Shown in pieces: positions 8,783 through 17,983 of a DNA stretch of 64,000 nt. The first letter of the stretch is position 1. Each line of letters opens with the position of its first letter. Below the pieces are notes generated by a model. It worked only from the letters and a program-made list of their open reading frames with translations. It was not told the origin of the DNA and searched no databases. Source of the stretch: Salinisphaera aquimarina (lineage in GTDB: Bacteria > Pseudomonadota > Gammaproteobacteria > Nevskiales > Salinisphaeraceae); the NCBI RefSeq assembly GCF_042643355.1, contig NZ_JBHRSS010000001.1, forward strand, positions 496,001 to 560,000. The letters run 5' to 3'. The position numbers and the translations under genes are program-made.

Positions 8783-9961
8783 ATGCTGATTGAATTCTTC
8801 TACGAACTACGTGACGCCGGGCTCAAGCCGTCGGTGACCGAATACCTGACGCTGCTGGAAGCGCTCAATGCGCACGTCGGCGGCATGAGTGTCACCAATT
8901 TCTATTACCTGTCGCGCGCGACGATGATCAAGGACGAGGCCAAGTTCGATCGCTTCGATCAGGTGTTCGGGCATTATTTCGACGGCATCCAGGCCGCGAC
9001 CCAGGATCTGACCACCGATATCCCGGATGAATGGCTCGAGAAGATGAAACAGCTCGAGTTGAGCGACGAGCAGAAAGCTCAGATCGAGGCCATGGGCGGC
9101 TGGGACAAGCTCATGGAGACGCTCAAGAAACGCCTGGAAGAGCAGGGTGAGCGTCACGAGGGCGGCAGCAAGTGGATCGGCACGGCTGGCACATCGCCGT
9201 TCGGCGCCTACGGCTTCAATCCGGAAGGCATCCGGATCGGCCAGGATGGCTCGCGTCATCGCCGGGCGGTCAAGGTCTGGGACAAACGCGAATTCGCCAA
9301 CCTCGACGGCGGCCAGGAAATCGGTACGCGCAACATCAAGATGGCGCTGCGCAAACTGCGCCGCTTCGCCCGTCAGGGCGCCGAGGATGAGCTGGATCTG
9401 GACAACACCATCCGCTCGACCGCGCGTAACGCCGGCCATCTCGATCTGAAGATGCGTCCGGAACGTCGTAATGCGGTCAAGCTGCTGATCTTCTTCGATG
9501 TCGGCGGTTCCATGGACGACCATGTGGCCACCTGCGAAAGCCTGTTTTCGGCGGCGCGCGCCGAGTTCAAGCACATGGAGTACTTCTATTTCCACAATTT
9601 CCCCTACGAGGGACTGTGGAAGGACAATCGTCGCCGGCGCAGCGAGCAGCACCCGACCTGGGATGTCTGTCATACCTACACCACCGACTACAAGGCAATA
9701 TTTGTCGGCGACGCGACAATGAGCCCATACGAGATCGCGTATCCCGGCGGCAGCGTCGAGCACTGGAACGCAGAGGCCGGGGCGGTGTGGCTGGATCGTC
9801 TGCTCGAGAGTTTTCCGGACGCCGTGTGGCTGAATCCGGAACCGCGAGAGCGCTGGGATTACACCCCCTCGATCAAGATGACACGCGAACTGATGGGCAA
9901 TCGCATGTACGAAATGACGCTGGATGGTCTCGAGGCCGCGATCGGGAAGCTTGCCCACTAG
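8783..9961 (+). CDS. VWA (CoxE-like) domain protein, partner of MoxR ATPase
   Basis: A 392-residue protein with a C-terminal von Willebrand A domain. The metal-ion-dependent adhesion site DVGGSMDD starts near residue 240 and is preceded by the hydrophobic strand KLLIFF. The N-terminal half is helical and charged. This is the layout of CoxE-like/DUF58-related VWA proteins that pair with MoxR ATPases, as the gene just upstream does. The stop codon TAG lies inside the CTAG target duplication of a MITE-like element, so the 3' end of the gene touches an insertion. Confidence 0.88.
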   Translation: MLIEFFYELRDAGLKPSVTEYLTLLEALNAHVGGMSVTNFYYLSRATMIKDEAKFDRFDQVFGHYFDGIQAATQDLTTDIPDEWLEKMKQLELSDEQKAQIEAMGGWDKLMETLKKRLEEQGERHEGGSKWIGTAGTSPFGAYGFNPEGIRIGQDGSRHRRAVKVWDKREFANLDGGQEIGTRNIKMALRKLRRFARQGAEDELDLDNTIRSTARNAGHLDLKMRPERRNAVKLLIFFDVGGSMDDHVATCESLFSAARAEFKHMEYFYFHNFPYEGLWKDNRRRRSEQHPTWDVCHTYTTDYKAIFVGDATMSPYEIAYPGGSVEHWNAEAGAVWLDRLLESFPDAVWLNPEPRERWDYTPSIKMTRELMGNRMYEMTLDGLEAAIGKLAH

Positions 9962-10121
9962 GAGGCTGTCGGACTCAGCATGAGTCTACTGCGCAGGCGG
10001 GACAGCGGCATGGATCCCCCCGATCTTTCGTTACGTCGCACCACGATGCGCCTCAAGATCACGACAATTGCTGCTCACTGTCCCACCAGGCTCGCTACGA
10101 ACCCCCGAATCCGACAGCCTC
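9962..10121. mobile_element. MITE-like element, IS5-family type, with CTAG target duplication
   Basis: A 160-bp stretch has perfect 12-bp terminal inverted repeats, GAGGCTGTCGGA (9962-9973) and TCCGACAGCCTC (10110-10121). It is flanked on both sides by CTAG (9958-9961 and 10122-10125). A 4-bp YTAR duplication is characteristic of IS5-family elements. The inside is too short for a transposase and has no sensible reading frame, so it is a non-autonomous element. The left CTAG supplies the stop codon of the VWA gene. Confidence 0.75.
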
Positions 10122-10214
10122 CTAGCGGCTGTCGATTGTTGCTTCGTTAGGGCAGCGGTCTATTGACGCTGTTAGGCTCGCGCTATCCTGTGCTTGCCCT
10201 GTATCGCGGTACCG

Positions 10215-11069
10215 ATGTCCATGACGGCTTCGTCAGCCACCACCCCTGTTTCACTGCGCACGCCGTGGCGGATGCCGTCGATGGCCGGCCTGCGGCTTGC
10301 CGCGAGCATCGGTCTGTCCGGGCTGGGGTGCCTGCTGCTGGCGATGATGGCCGCCAATGCATGGGTGGTGAGTGCGACCCGGGACCATATCTTCGACGAT
10401 ATCGACCGCCTGGGCGCGCACGATGTGGGCGTGGTGCTGGGAACCAGCCCCTATACGCGCTACGGCAATCGCAATCTGTTGTTCACGCATCGAATGATCG
10501 CCGCGGCGGAATTGTATGCGGCGGGTCGGGTGCGGCATCTGCTGGTATCGGGCGCCAATCCGGACAGCACCTACAACGAGCCGCGCAAGATGTATCAGGC
10601 GTTGCGGCGGCTGGGCGTGCCCGATGCCGCGCTCACGCTCGACTTTGCCGGCTTTCGCACGCTGGATTCGATCGTGCGGGCCAAGCGTATATTCGGGCTC
10701 GACAACTATGTGATCGTGTCACAGCGTTACCATGACTACAGGGCGCTGTTCATCGCGCGCTACAACGGTATTCACGCCGTGGCGTACAGCCGGCCGGAGG
10801 AGGATCGCAGGCAGCCGCTGCGCGCCGAGGCCCGCGAGTATCTCGCCCGGGTCAAGGCGGTGGTGGATCTGTTTCTGTTGTCCACGCGGCCCCGGTTTCT
10901 AGGACCGCCGAGGCCGATCGAGATCGAACCCGTCGAGCCCTTCGATTTCCTGATCCGATCGGAGCTGATCGATCCGGACGGCATGCTCTACGGCAAACCG
11001 CCATCGCCGAAAGAGGCCGGCGATGCGGCGGGTCCGGATGGCGATACGCAGGCCGCCCAGCCGGATTAG
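10215..11069 (+). CDS. SanA/YdcF-like (DUF218) inner-membrane protein
   Basis: A protein of about 284 residues with one N-terminal membrane segment (roughly residues 30-50, LAASIGLSGLGCLLLAMMAANAWVV) and a DUF218 domain. Family stretches are VGVVLGTSPYTRYGNRN, HLLVSGANPDSTYNEP and NYVIVSQRYHDYRALFIAR. SanA homologues affect envelope barrier function and vancomycin sensitivity; their chemistry is uncertain. The start is unclear: ATG at 10215 or 10221, or TTG at 10194, none with a strong ribosome site. A proline-rich acidic tail follows the domain. It converges with the TetR gene. Confidence 0.8.
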   Translation: MSMTASSATTPVSLRTPWRMPSMAGLRLAASIGLSGLGCLLLAMMAANAWVVSATRDHIFDDIDRLGAHDVGVVLGTSPYTRYGNRNLLFTHRMIAAAELYAAGRVRHLLVSGANPDSTYNEPRKMYQALRRLGVPDAALTLDFAGFRTLDSIVRAKRIFGLDNYVIVSQRYHDYRALFIARYNGIHAVAYSRPEEDRRQPLRAEAREYLARVKAVVDLFLLSTRPRFLGPPRPIEIEPVEPFDFLIRSELIDPDGMLYGKPPSPKEAGDAAGPDGDTQAAQPD

Positions 11070-11073
11070 GGGA

Positions 11074-11769
11074 TTAGTCGGTCGGCTCGAAGTTCGAGCA
11101 GCCGGTGGTCTGAACGGTCGTCGAATGCAGCGATTCGCTGCCCAGCGAACTGGTATCGAAAATACCGCTGAGCAAAGCGTCGACGATCGGTTGCCAATCG
11201 CGCTTGGCATTGTAGATATCGGGGTGGCGCAGTACGCATTCGTAGTTGCCGGACATGAACGCCATGATCATGTCGGTGGCATCCTGCGGCGCCAGCGGCT
11301 CGTACAACTGCTTCTGTGCCGCGATTTCGCTGCACAGCGACAGCATGACGGCGCGCGCGTCCTCGAACATGGCGCCCATGAGTGCATCTGCAGGGTGCCC
11401 CTGTTCGGTGATTTCGCAGCGATGTAGGATGATGTGGCAAACACGTCTGTGTTGGGCATCGGTGGCCAGCCGGTGCAGTCCGTGCAGCATCATCTCGCGC
11501 AACAGCCGCAGCGGCTCGTTGCCGGGTATGTGCTGGCTCAGGCATTGCCTGAGATCACGTAGTGGAAGGTGGGTGCGTGACAGCATGGCTTCGAGCAGTG
11601 CCCGTTTGTGGGCGAAATGCCAGTAGATGGCGCCGCGGGTCACGTCGGCGCGCGCGGCAATACGCTCCAGCGACGTCTGGGAAACACCGCGTGCCTGCAT
11701 TTCGATCTCTGCGGCGTCGAGTATCCGCTCGCGCGTCTGTGCCGACTCGAACTTTGTTTTGCGTGCCAT
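11074..11769 (-). CDS. acrR: TetR-family repressor of the adjacent RND pump (AcrR/TtgR type)
   Basis: A 231-residue TetR regulator. The N-terminal helix-turn-helix reads TSLERIAARADVTRGAIYWHFAHKRAL (about residues 31-57), very close to AcrR/TtgR/MexR-type pump repressors, and the rest is the ligand-binding domain. It is transcribed away from the efflux operon, and the 124-bp region between holds an AcrR-like operator. The natural inference is that it represses the pump and itself, and lets go when a toxic ligand binds. Confidence 0.9.
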   Translation of the reverse strand: MARKTKFESAQTRERILDAAEIEMQARGVSQTSLERIAARADVTRGAIYWHFAHKRALLEAMLSRTHLPLRDLRQCLSQHIPGNEPLRLLREMMLHGLHRLATDAQHRRVCHIILHRCEITEQGHPADALMGAMFEDARAVMLSLCSEIAAQKQLYEPLAPQDATDMIMAFMSGNYECVLRHPDIYNAKRDWQPIVDALLSGIFDTSSLGSESLHSTTVQTTGCSNFEPTD

Positions 11770-11821
11770 AAGAACGTCATTCGCCCCTGTTACAAGCCGC
11801 GATCATAGCGCAAAAATAACT

Positions 11822-11845
11822 TACATACATACGAGAATGTATGTA
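11822..11845. promoter_or_regulatory. AcrR-type operator
   Basis: A 24-bp palindrome with half-sites TACATACAT and ATGTATGTA separated by six bases lies between the divergent TetR and efflux genes. The E. coli AcrR operator has the same half-sites with a six-base spacer; only spacer bases differ. It is positioned to control both promoters. Confidence 0.85.
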
Positions 11846-11893
11846 TCATGTCGTTCACTCTAGCAGCAAAATTCCGGATTGGGGATACATCCT

Positions 11894-13246
11894 ATGCACG
11901 ACCTGTATTCAATGCCCGCGGGTCGGGCGTTCGGACTGCGTGTGGTATGCGCTCTGGCCGTGATGCTGGCGCTGACCGCGTGTGGCAGCAGTAGCGGGGA
12001 GCAGCAGCAGCCACAGCAACCGCCGCCCATACCGGTGGACGTGACCACCGTGCAGCCGCATACCGTCGACGTTTACGCGGAGTATCCGGGCCGCGTCGAG
12101 GGCAAGCGCACCGTGCAGGTGCTGGCGCGCGTGGAAGGCATCCTGGAAAAGCGTCACTACACCGAAGGCCAGGTTGTCAAGGAAGGGCAGTTGCTCTACT
12201 CGATCGATCCGAAACCCTTCCAGGCGACGGTCAACCAGCGCAAGGCCGAACTCGCCAGCGCGAACGCCAGCCTGAACCAGGCACAGCGCCAGTACAATCG
12301 TGTCCAGCACCTCTACAAGGTCAATGCCGTCAGCGCAGCCGAGCGCGACCAGGCGCTGTCCGATCTGGAAACCTCGCGTGCCGCGGTTCAGCAGGCGAAA
12401 GCCAACCTCGACAGCGCCCAGATCGATCTGGGCTATACCAAGGTCAACGCACCGCTGACGGGCGCGACCAGTCTGCGCGAGATCGACGAAGGATCACTGG
12501 TGTCCAACGGCACCCAGTTGACCACGATCACCCAGCTCGATCCGGTGTACGTGCTGTTCGCGTTGCCCGAGGACGATGCCATCGCCCGCGGCAAGGCGTT
12601 GTCGGAAATGGGATCGGAGTCGAGTGACGAGGCCACGCGCGAAGCCACGATCATCCTGCCGAACGGGCAGCCGTTCCCGGTCAAGGGTGTGGTCGATTTC
12701 ACCCAGAGCACGATCAATCCGGACACCGGTACGGTGCAGCTGCGCGCGGTCGTGAAGAACACCAACAACGCGCTGATGCCCGGCCGTTATGTGCGGGCGC
12801 GTGTACGTCTCGAGACGCGCAAGAACGCGCTGGTGGTCCCCAATATCGCGATCTCGGACGGTCGTCAGAGCACCCAGGTCTATGTCGTGAAGAACGGCAA
12901 GGCCGAGGCGGTCGACGTCGAACTGGGGCCGGACGTGGAAGGCGGGCGCCTGATCAACAAGGGCCTGTCGGCGAACGACAAGGTGATCATTTCCGGGCTG
13001 GGGCAGGTCAAGCCGGACGCGCCGGTGCAGATCAAGCAGGCCCAGAACGAGGGGTCGGCCCCTGCGGGCGCGGGCGATGCCACGGATGCGGCCGACACCG
13101 GGTCGACGTCGCAGGGTGGCCGCTCGGCGGTCGCGGATATCGACGATTCGACGCTGCGCCTGAAGCTGCATGAGTTGGCCGCTGACGCACCCCTCGGCGA
13201 GATACCCAGCCGTGCCTACGCTGCTGCCTCTGTCCAGAGTCGTTAG
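11894..13246 (+). CDS. acrA: RND efflux periplasmic adaptor lipoprotein (AcrA/MexA type)
   Basis: A 450-residue membrane fusion protein. The signal peptide ends in LALTAC with lipid Cys30. Then come the barrel-sandwich and lipoyl half motifs (VQVLARVEGILEKRHYTEG; GYTKVNAPLTGATSLREIDEG), a coiled-coil hairpin at about residues 110-180 and the beta-barrel region. It bridges the inner-membrane pump and the outer-membrane channel. The C-terminus is longer than in AcrA, with a Gly/Ala/Asp-rich linker and a short extra tail. ATG 11894 is preferred; a TTG at 11879 is possible. The pump gene starts 2 bp after its stop. Confidence 0.95.
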   Translation: MHDLYSMPAGRAFGLRVVCALAVMLALTACGSSSGEQQQPQQPPPIPVDVTTVQPHTVDVYAEYPGRVEGKRTVQVLARVEGILEKRHYTEGQVVKEGQLLYSIDPKPFQATVNQRKAELASANASLNQAQRQYNRVQHLYKVNAVSAAERDQALSDLETSRAAVQQAKANLDSAQIDLGYTKVNAPLTGATSLREIDEGSLVSNGTQLTTITQLDPVYVLFALPEDDAIARGKALSEMGSESSDEATREATIILPNGQPFPVKGVVDFTQSTINPDTGTVQLRAVVKNTNNALMPGRYVRARVRLETRKNALVVPNIAISDGRQSTQVYVVKNGKAEAVDVELGPDVEGGRLINKGLSANDKVIISGLGQVKPDAPVQIKQAQNEGSAPAGAGDATDAADTGSTSQGGRSAVADIDDSTLRLKLHELAADAPLGEIPSRAYAAASVQSR

Positions 13247-13248
13247 TC

Positions 13249-16200
13249 ATGCTGTCAAAATTCTTCATCGACAGACCGGTCTTCGCGACGGTTATCGCGA
13301 TCGTGATCACGATCGCCGGCATCATCTCGATGCGCACGCTGCCGATCTCGCAGTATCCCGACGTCGTGCCGCCGGAAGTCGTGGTGAGTGCGAACTATCC
13401 GGGCGCCAGCGCCGAGGATATCGCCGATACCGTGGCCGCGCCCCTGGAGCAGCAGATCAACGGCGTCGAGGACATGCTCTACATGACCTCGACCTCGTCG
13501 GACTCCGGCACGCTGCAGATCTCGGTGACCTTTGCCATCGGCACGGATCCGGATCAGGCGACCATCGACGTCAACAACCGCGTGCAGTCGGCGTTGTCGC
13601 AGTTGCCGGATACGGTGCGTGCCACCGGCGTGACCGTGCGCAAGCGTTCCACCAGCATTCTGCAGGTGATCACGCTCTACTCGCCGGATCAGAGCTTTGA
13701 CACGACCTATATCAGCAACTATGCGCTGGTTAACATCATCGACGCGATCAAGCGTATCGACGGCGTGGGTGATGCAAGGCTGTTCTCGACCGAAGACTAC
13801 TCGATGCGCATCTGGCTCGATCCGAGCAAGATGGCGCGCTATCGGCTGACGCCGGCCGACGTCCAGGCCGCGATCCGGGAGCAGAACTCGCAGTTCGCCG
13901 CCGGCAGTTTCGGGGCCACCCCCAACGGCGACAGCAAGACCGCGTTCACGTACACCGCTTCCACGGAAGGGCGTTTCACCAACGTCGATCAGTTCAAGAA
14001 CATCATCCTGCGCACGCAGGAGAATGGCCAGGTGCTGCGCCTGAGCGATGTCGCCCGGGTCGAACTGGGCGCGCAGAGTTACGCCACCAGCCACAGTTTC
14101 AACGGCAAACCGGCGGTGCCCGCGGCGATCTATCTGTCGCCGGGCGCGAATGCGCTGGCCACGGCCGAGCGTATCCGCGCACGTATGGACGAACTCGGGC
14201 AGACGCTGCCCAAGGGGCTGGCCTACGATATTCCGTTCGATACCACGAAATTCGTGGAGGCATCGATCGAGTCAGTGATCGAGACCTTCATCGAGGCGAT
14301 CGTGCTGGTCGTGATCGTGGTATTCCTGTTCCTGCAGAACTGGCGCGCGACGCTTATTCCGTTGCTGGCAATACCGGTGGCGTTGATCGGCAGTTTCGCG
14401 GGCATGCTCGCACTCGGGTTCTCGATCAACCTGTTGACGCTGTTCGGGCTGATTCTGGCCATCGGCATCGTGGTCGATGACGCGATTATCGTGATCGAGA
14501 ATATCGAACGCAACATGACCGAGGAGGGATTGCCACCACGACAGGCGGCGATCAAGGCCATGGAGGAGGTCACCGTTCCGGTGATCGCGGTCGTGCTGGT
14601 GCTCAATGCGGTATTCATACCGGTGGGTTTTCTCGGCGGACTGTCCGGCGAGATGTATCGGCAGTTCGCGATCACCATTGCGGTATCGGTCACGATTTCC
14701 GGTTTCGTGGCGTTGACGCTCACGCCGGCGTTGTGCGCCCTGTTCCTCAAGCCGAGCAAGGAAAAACGCGCCTTGCCGTTTCGATTGTTCAACAAGGGCT
14801 TTGCCAAGGCTACCGGCGCATATCTGTGGGGCGTGAATCTGCTGCTCAAGCGCGTGATTCTGGGCCTGGTTCTGTTCGTCGGCGTGCTCGTGGCCATCTG
14901 GCTGGTGTCCGCACGGGTGCCGTCCGGGCTGCTGCCGCAGGAGGATCAGGGGTATATCTTCGCGATCTATCGCCTGCCGCCGGCGGCCTCGCTGCAACGC
15001 ACGAGCGATGTCAGCCATGAACTCTACGAGAAGGTTCACGCCAGCATGCCGGGCGTGGGTGGTGTGGTCAGCGTGCCGGGCTACGATTTTCTCGCGGGCG
15101 CCCAGCGTACCTATGCCGGTATCGCGTTCCTGACGCTCAAGGACTGGGGCGATCGCGGCGGCGAAGGCCAGGATTCGTTCTCGCTGGTCAATCAGACGTT
15201 CGGCATCGGCGCGCAGATTCCCGATGCCCAGATCATCGCCTTCAATCCGCCGCCGATCATCGGTCTGTCGACCACCGGCGGTTTCGAAGCCTATCTGCAG
15301 AATACCCAGGGTGGTGACTACAACTCACTCCAGCAAGCGGCAAACAAGCTGGTCGCGGCGGCCAGTAAACGCCCGGAACTGACCCAGGTGCGCACCACGC
15401 TGACCACCGACGTACCGCGTTACAAGATCAAGGTCGATCGCGAGAAGACCAAGGCGCTGGGTGTGCCCATCGGCGATCTGTTCGCCGCACTCCAGTCGAC
15501 TTTCGGCCAGCTCTACGTGAATCAGTTCTCGCTGCTGGGCCGGAACTGGCAGGTCAACGTGCAGTCGGACGCGCCGTATCGCCAGAAGCCGGAGGACTTG
15601 GGCAAGGTGTATGTGCGCTCCGATTCCACCAACGAGATGATTCCGGTCAGCTCTCTGGTGAGCACCGAACGCACGACGGCCGCCGACGTGGTCGAGCGCT
15701 TCAATATCTTCCCCGCGGCCAAGATCATGGGGTCGCCGGCGCCCGGCTACAGTACCGGTCAGGCGAACGCCGCGATCAAGGAGGTCGTGCGGGACGCGCT
15801 GGGGTCGGGCTATCGCTTCGAATTCACCGGTACGGCATATCAGGAAGAACGCGCCGGCAGCTCGGGCAGCATTGCCTTCGCGCTCGGCGTGGTGATGGTG
15901 TTCCTGATTCTCGCGGCCCAGTTCGAGAAGTGGACATTGCCGCTGGCGGTGATCACCGCGGTGCCGTTCGCGGCCCTGGGCGCCTATGTCGCCGTGTGGC
16001 TGCGAGGTATCGACAACAGTCTGTACTTCTCGGTCGGACTGCTGGTGCTCATTGGCCTGGCGGCGAAGAACGCGATTCTGATCGTGGAATTTGCGGTGAT
16101 GGGTCGCGAGGAAGGCAAATCACCGGCGGCGGCCGCGTACGAGGCGGCGAAGCTGCGTTTCCGGCCGATCGTGATGACGTCGCTGGCATTCATCCTGGGC

Positions 16201-16401
16201 ACGTTGCCGCTTGCGCTTGCGACCGGCGCATCGGCTAACAGCCGAAATGCCATCGGTACCGCCGTGGTCGGCGGTATGCTGGCGGCCACCTTTTTCGCGA
16301 TACTTTTCGTGCCCATGTTCTATGACCTGATCGAGAAGGGCACCGACAAGCTCCGTGGCCGGGGTCGAAAAGAGCACAATGAGGAACAACATGATGCGTA
16401 A
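13249..16401 (+). CDS. acrB: RND multidrug efflux permease (AcrB/MexB type)
   Basis: A 1050-residue HAE1-type proton-driven drug exporter, standard length. It starts MLSKFFIDRPVFATVIAIV, the usual first membrane helix, and contains the two large periplasmic loops between TM1-2 and TM7-8. The paired aspartates needed for proton transfer are in GIVVDDAIIVIENIERNM (TM4). TM10-12 include GLAAKNAILIVEFA, with the conserved Lys. The stop overlaps the start region of the outer-membrane factor gene by 11 bp, so the genes are translationally linked. Confidence 0.97.
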   Translation: MLSKFFIDRPVFATVIAIVITIAGIISMRTLPISQYPDVVPPEVVVSANYPGASAEDIADTVAAPLEQQINGVEDMLYMTSTSSDSGTLQISVTFAIGTDPDQATIDVNNRVQSALSQLPDTVRATGVTVRKRSTSILQVITLYSPDQSFDTTYISNYALVNIIDAIKRIDGVGDARLFSTEDYSMRIWLDPSKMARYRLTPADVQAAIREQNSQFAAGSFGATPNGDSKTAFTYTASTEGRFTNVDQFKNIILRTQENGQVLRLSDVARVELGAQSYATSHSFNGKPAVPAAIYLSPGANALATAERIRARMDELGQTLPKGLAYDIPFDTTKFVEASIESVIETFIEAIVLVVIVVFLFLQNWRATLIPLLAIPVALIGSFAGMLALGFSINLLTLFGLILAIGIVVDDAIIVIENIERNMTEEGLPPRQAAIKAMEEVTVPVIAVVLVLNAVFIPVGFLGGLSGEMYRQFAITIAVSVTISGFVALTLTPALCALFLKPSKEKRALPFRLFNKGFAKATGAYLWGVNLLLKRVILGLVLFVGVLVAIWLVSARVPSGLLPQEDQGYIFAIYRLPPAASLQRTSDVSHELYEKVHASMPGVGGVVSVPGYDFLAGAQRTYAGIAFLTLKDWGDRGGEGQDSFSLVNQTFGIGAQIPDAQIIAFNPPPIIGLSTTGGFEAYLQNTQGGDYNSLQQAANKLVAAASKRPELTQVRTTLTTDVPRYKIKVDREKTKALGVPIGDLFAALQSTFGQLYVNQFSLLGRNWQVNVQSDAPYRQKPEDLGKVYVRSDSTNEMIPVSSLVSTERTTAADVVERFNIFPAAKIMGSPAPGYSTGQANAAIKEVVRDALGSGYRFEFTGTAYQEERAGSSGSIAFALGVVMVFLILAAQFEKWTLPLAVITAVPFAALGAYVAVWLRGIDNSLYFSVGLLVLIGLAAKNAILIVEFAVMGREEGKSPAAAAYEAAKLRFRPIVMTSLAFILGTLPLALATGASANSRNAIGTAVVGGMLAATFFAILFVPMFYDLIEKGTDKLRGRGRKEHNEEQHDA

Positions 16402-17953
16402 GGCCCTGCTTCTGCTGGCCGTGGCCGGTCTGTCGGCGTGCACGCTCGGGCCGGATTACAAACGTCCGGATATCGATCTGCCGGCGTCGGCCTTCGATTC
16501 CACGCTGTTGAGTCAATCACAGCAGGACGCCATGGCGTATTGGTGGACGCGCTATCGCGATCCGCAGCTCAACAAGCTGATCGACGACGCGCTCGACGAC
16601 AATCTCGATATCGCGCTGCAGGCGGCGCGTTTCCGGGAAGCCCGGGCGCAGCTGGGTCTGGCCAACGCCAACCTGTTCCCCTCGATCGAGGGCCAGGCCA
16701 ACGCGACCCGCCAGAAGACCAGTGGCGCGGTACCGTCCTCGGGCGGATCGAGTTCCGGCGGGGGCGGTGGCGTCGGTGGCCAGTCCGGTGGCGCGTCGAG
16801 CGCCGGCGGCTCGGGCGTGCGCTATAACTATTTCTCGGTGGCGGGTTCGATCAGCTATGAACTCGACGTGTTCGGTGGCCTGCGCCGCGCGGACGAACAG
16901 GCGCGCGCGCTGTTGCTGTCGTCGGCCTATACCAAGGATTCCGTGCGTCTGAGTATCGTCAGTGATGTGGTGACCAACTACATGTCGCTGCTCGCGCTCG
17001 AGCGCCAGATCCGGGTGACCAACGAGACCATCGCCACCCGCAAGAAAGGCATGGATCTGGATGAGCAGCGCTACAAGTACGGCGCCATCGACAAGCTCAC
17101 GCTGCTGCAGACGCGATCCTTGCTGCAAACCGCGCGCGCCCAGCTGCCGCCGCTCAAGCAGCAGGCCAGCGAGCTGCGTTCCTCGCTTGCGATCCTCACC
17201 GGACGTACGCCGCGCGAGATCATGGCCGACCCGCAGATCGAGGCGGGCACGTTCGAAGACGTGCATCTGCCCGATGAGCTGCCGGTGGTCATGCCCTCGC
17301 TTCTGGTCGAGCGTCGGCCTGATATCCGCGCCGCCGAGGCATCGCTGATCGCGGCGAACGCCAATATCGGCGTGGCCAAGGCGCGGTTCTTCCCGACCTT
17401 CAATCTGACCGCGATGATCGGCACCGAAGCGCTGGACGTGGATGATCTGTTCGAGCCGTTCGCCGAGACACAGGGCATCACCGGTGCTATTACCGCGCCG
17501 ATCTTCGATTTCGGTCGTCGGCAGGCCGGTTACGATACCGCCGTCGCCCAGAAGGACGAGGCCGAGATCATGTATCGCCAGACCGTGCGTCAGGCCTTCC
17601 GGGAAGTGCGCGATGCCCTGGTCGCGGTCGATCTGACCAACCAGAGGCTCGAAGCCGTCCAGCAACAGGTCGATGCCTACCGGGAGACGGTGCGTCTGGC
17701 GCGGCTGCGCTACCAGGCCGGGCGTACCGCGTTTTTCGACGTACTCGACGCCCAGCGCCAGTTGTTCAGCAGCCAGCTCGATATTGCGGAAGCCATCCGC
17801 GACCGTTTCACCGCGACCGCGGACCTGTTCAAGGCGCTTGGCGGAGGCTGGACCGAGAACAGCGATTCGCTGACGCCAGGGCTGCAGGCGACGCGCGACA
17901 GCTATGCGCCGGCGGACGATGCGCATGCGACACCGACGGGCATGTCAAAATAG
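16391..17953 (+). CDS. RND outer-membrane channel lipoprotein (OprM/NodT type)
   Basis: A 520-residue TolC-like outer-membrane factor. The lipobox LSAC places the lipid on Cys17, followed by TLGPDYKRP, the classic OprM/NodT start. Two OEP repeats are visible, for instance LDDNLDIALQAARFREARAQLG and RRPDIRAAEASLIAANANIGVAKARFFPTFNL. A Gly/Ser-rich insertion (about residues 117-144) sits in the first repeat. ATG 16391 is preceded by GAGGAA inside the end of the pump gene. It completes the tripartite pump. Confidence 0.94.
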   Translation: MMRKALLLLAVAGLSACTLGPDYKRPDIDLPASAFDSTLLSQSQQDAMAYWWTRYRDPQLNKLIDDALDDNLDIALQAARFREARAQLGLANANLFPSIEGQANATRQKTSGAVPSSGGSSSGGGGGVGGQSGGASSAGGSGVRYNYFSVAGSISYELDVFGGLRRADEQARALLLSSAYTKDSVRLSIVSDVVTNYMSLLALERQIRVTNETIATRKKGMDLDEQRYKYGAIDKLTLLQTRSLLQTARAQLPPLKQQASELRSSLAILTGRTPREIMADPQIEAGTFEDVHLPDELPVVMPSLLVERRPDIRAAEASLIAANANIGVAKARFFPTFNLTAMIGTEALDVDDLFEPFAETQGITGAITAPIFDFGRRQAGYDTAVAQKDEAEIMYRQTVRQAFREVRDALVAVDLTNQRLEAVQQQVDAYRETVRLARLRYQAGRTAFFDVLDAQRQLFSSQLDIAEAIRDRFTATADLFKALGGGWTENSDSLTPGLQATRDSYAPADDAHATPTGMSK

Positions 17954-17983
17954 CGACATGAGCTCTCCCGGCAATCTGTATTC

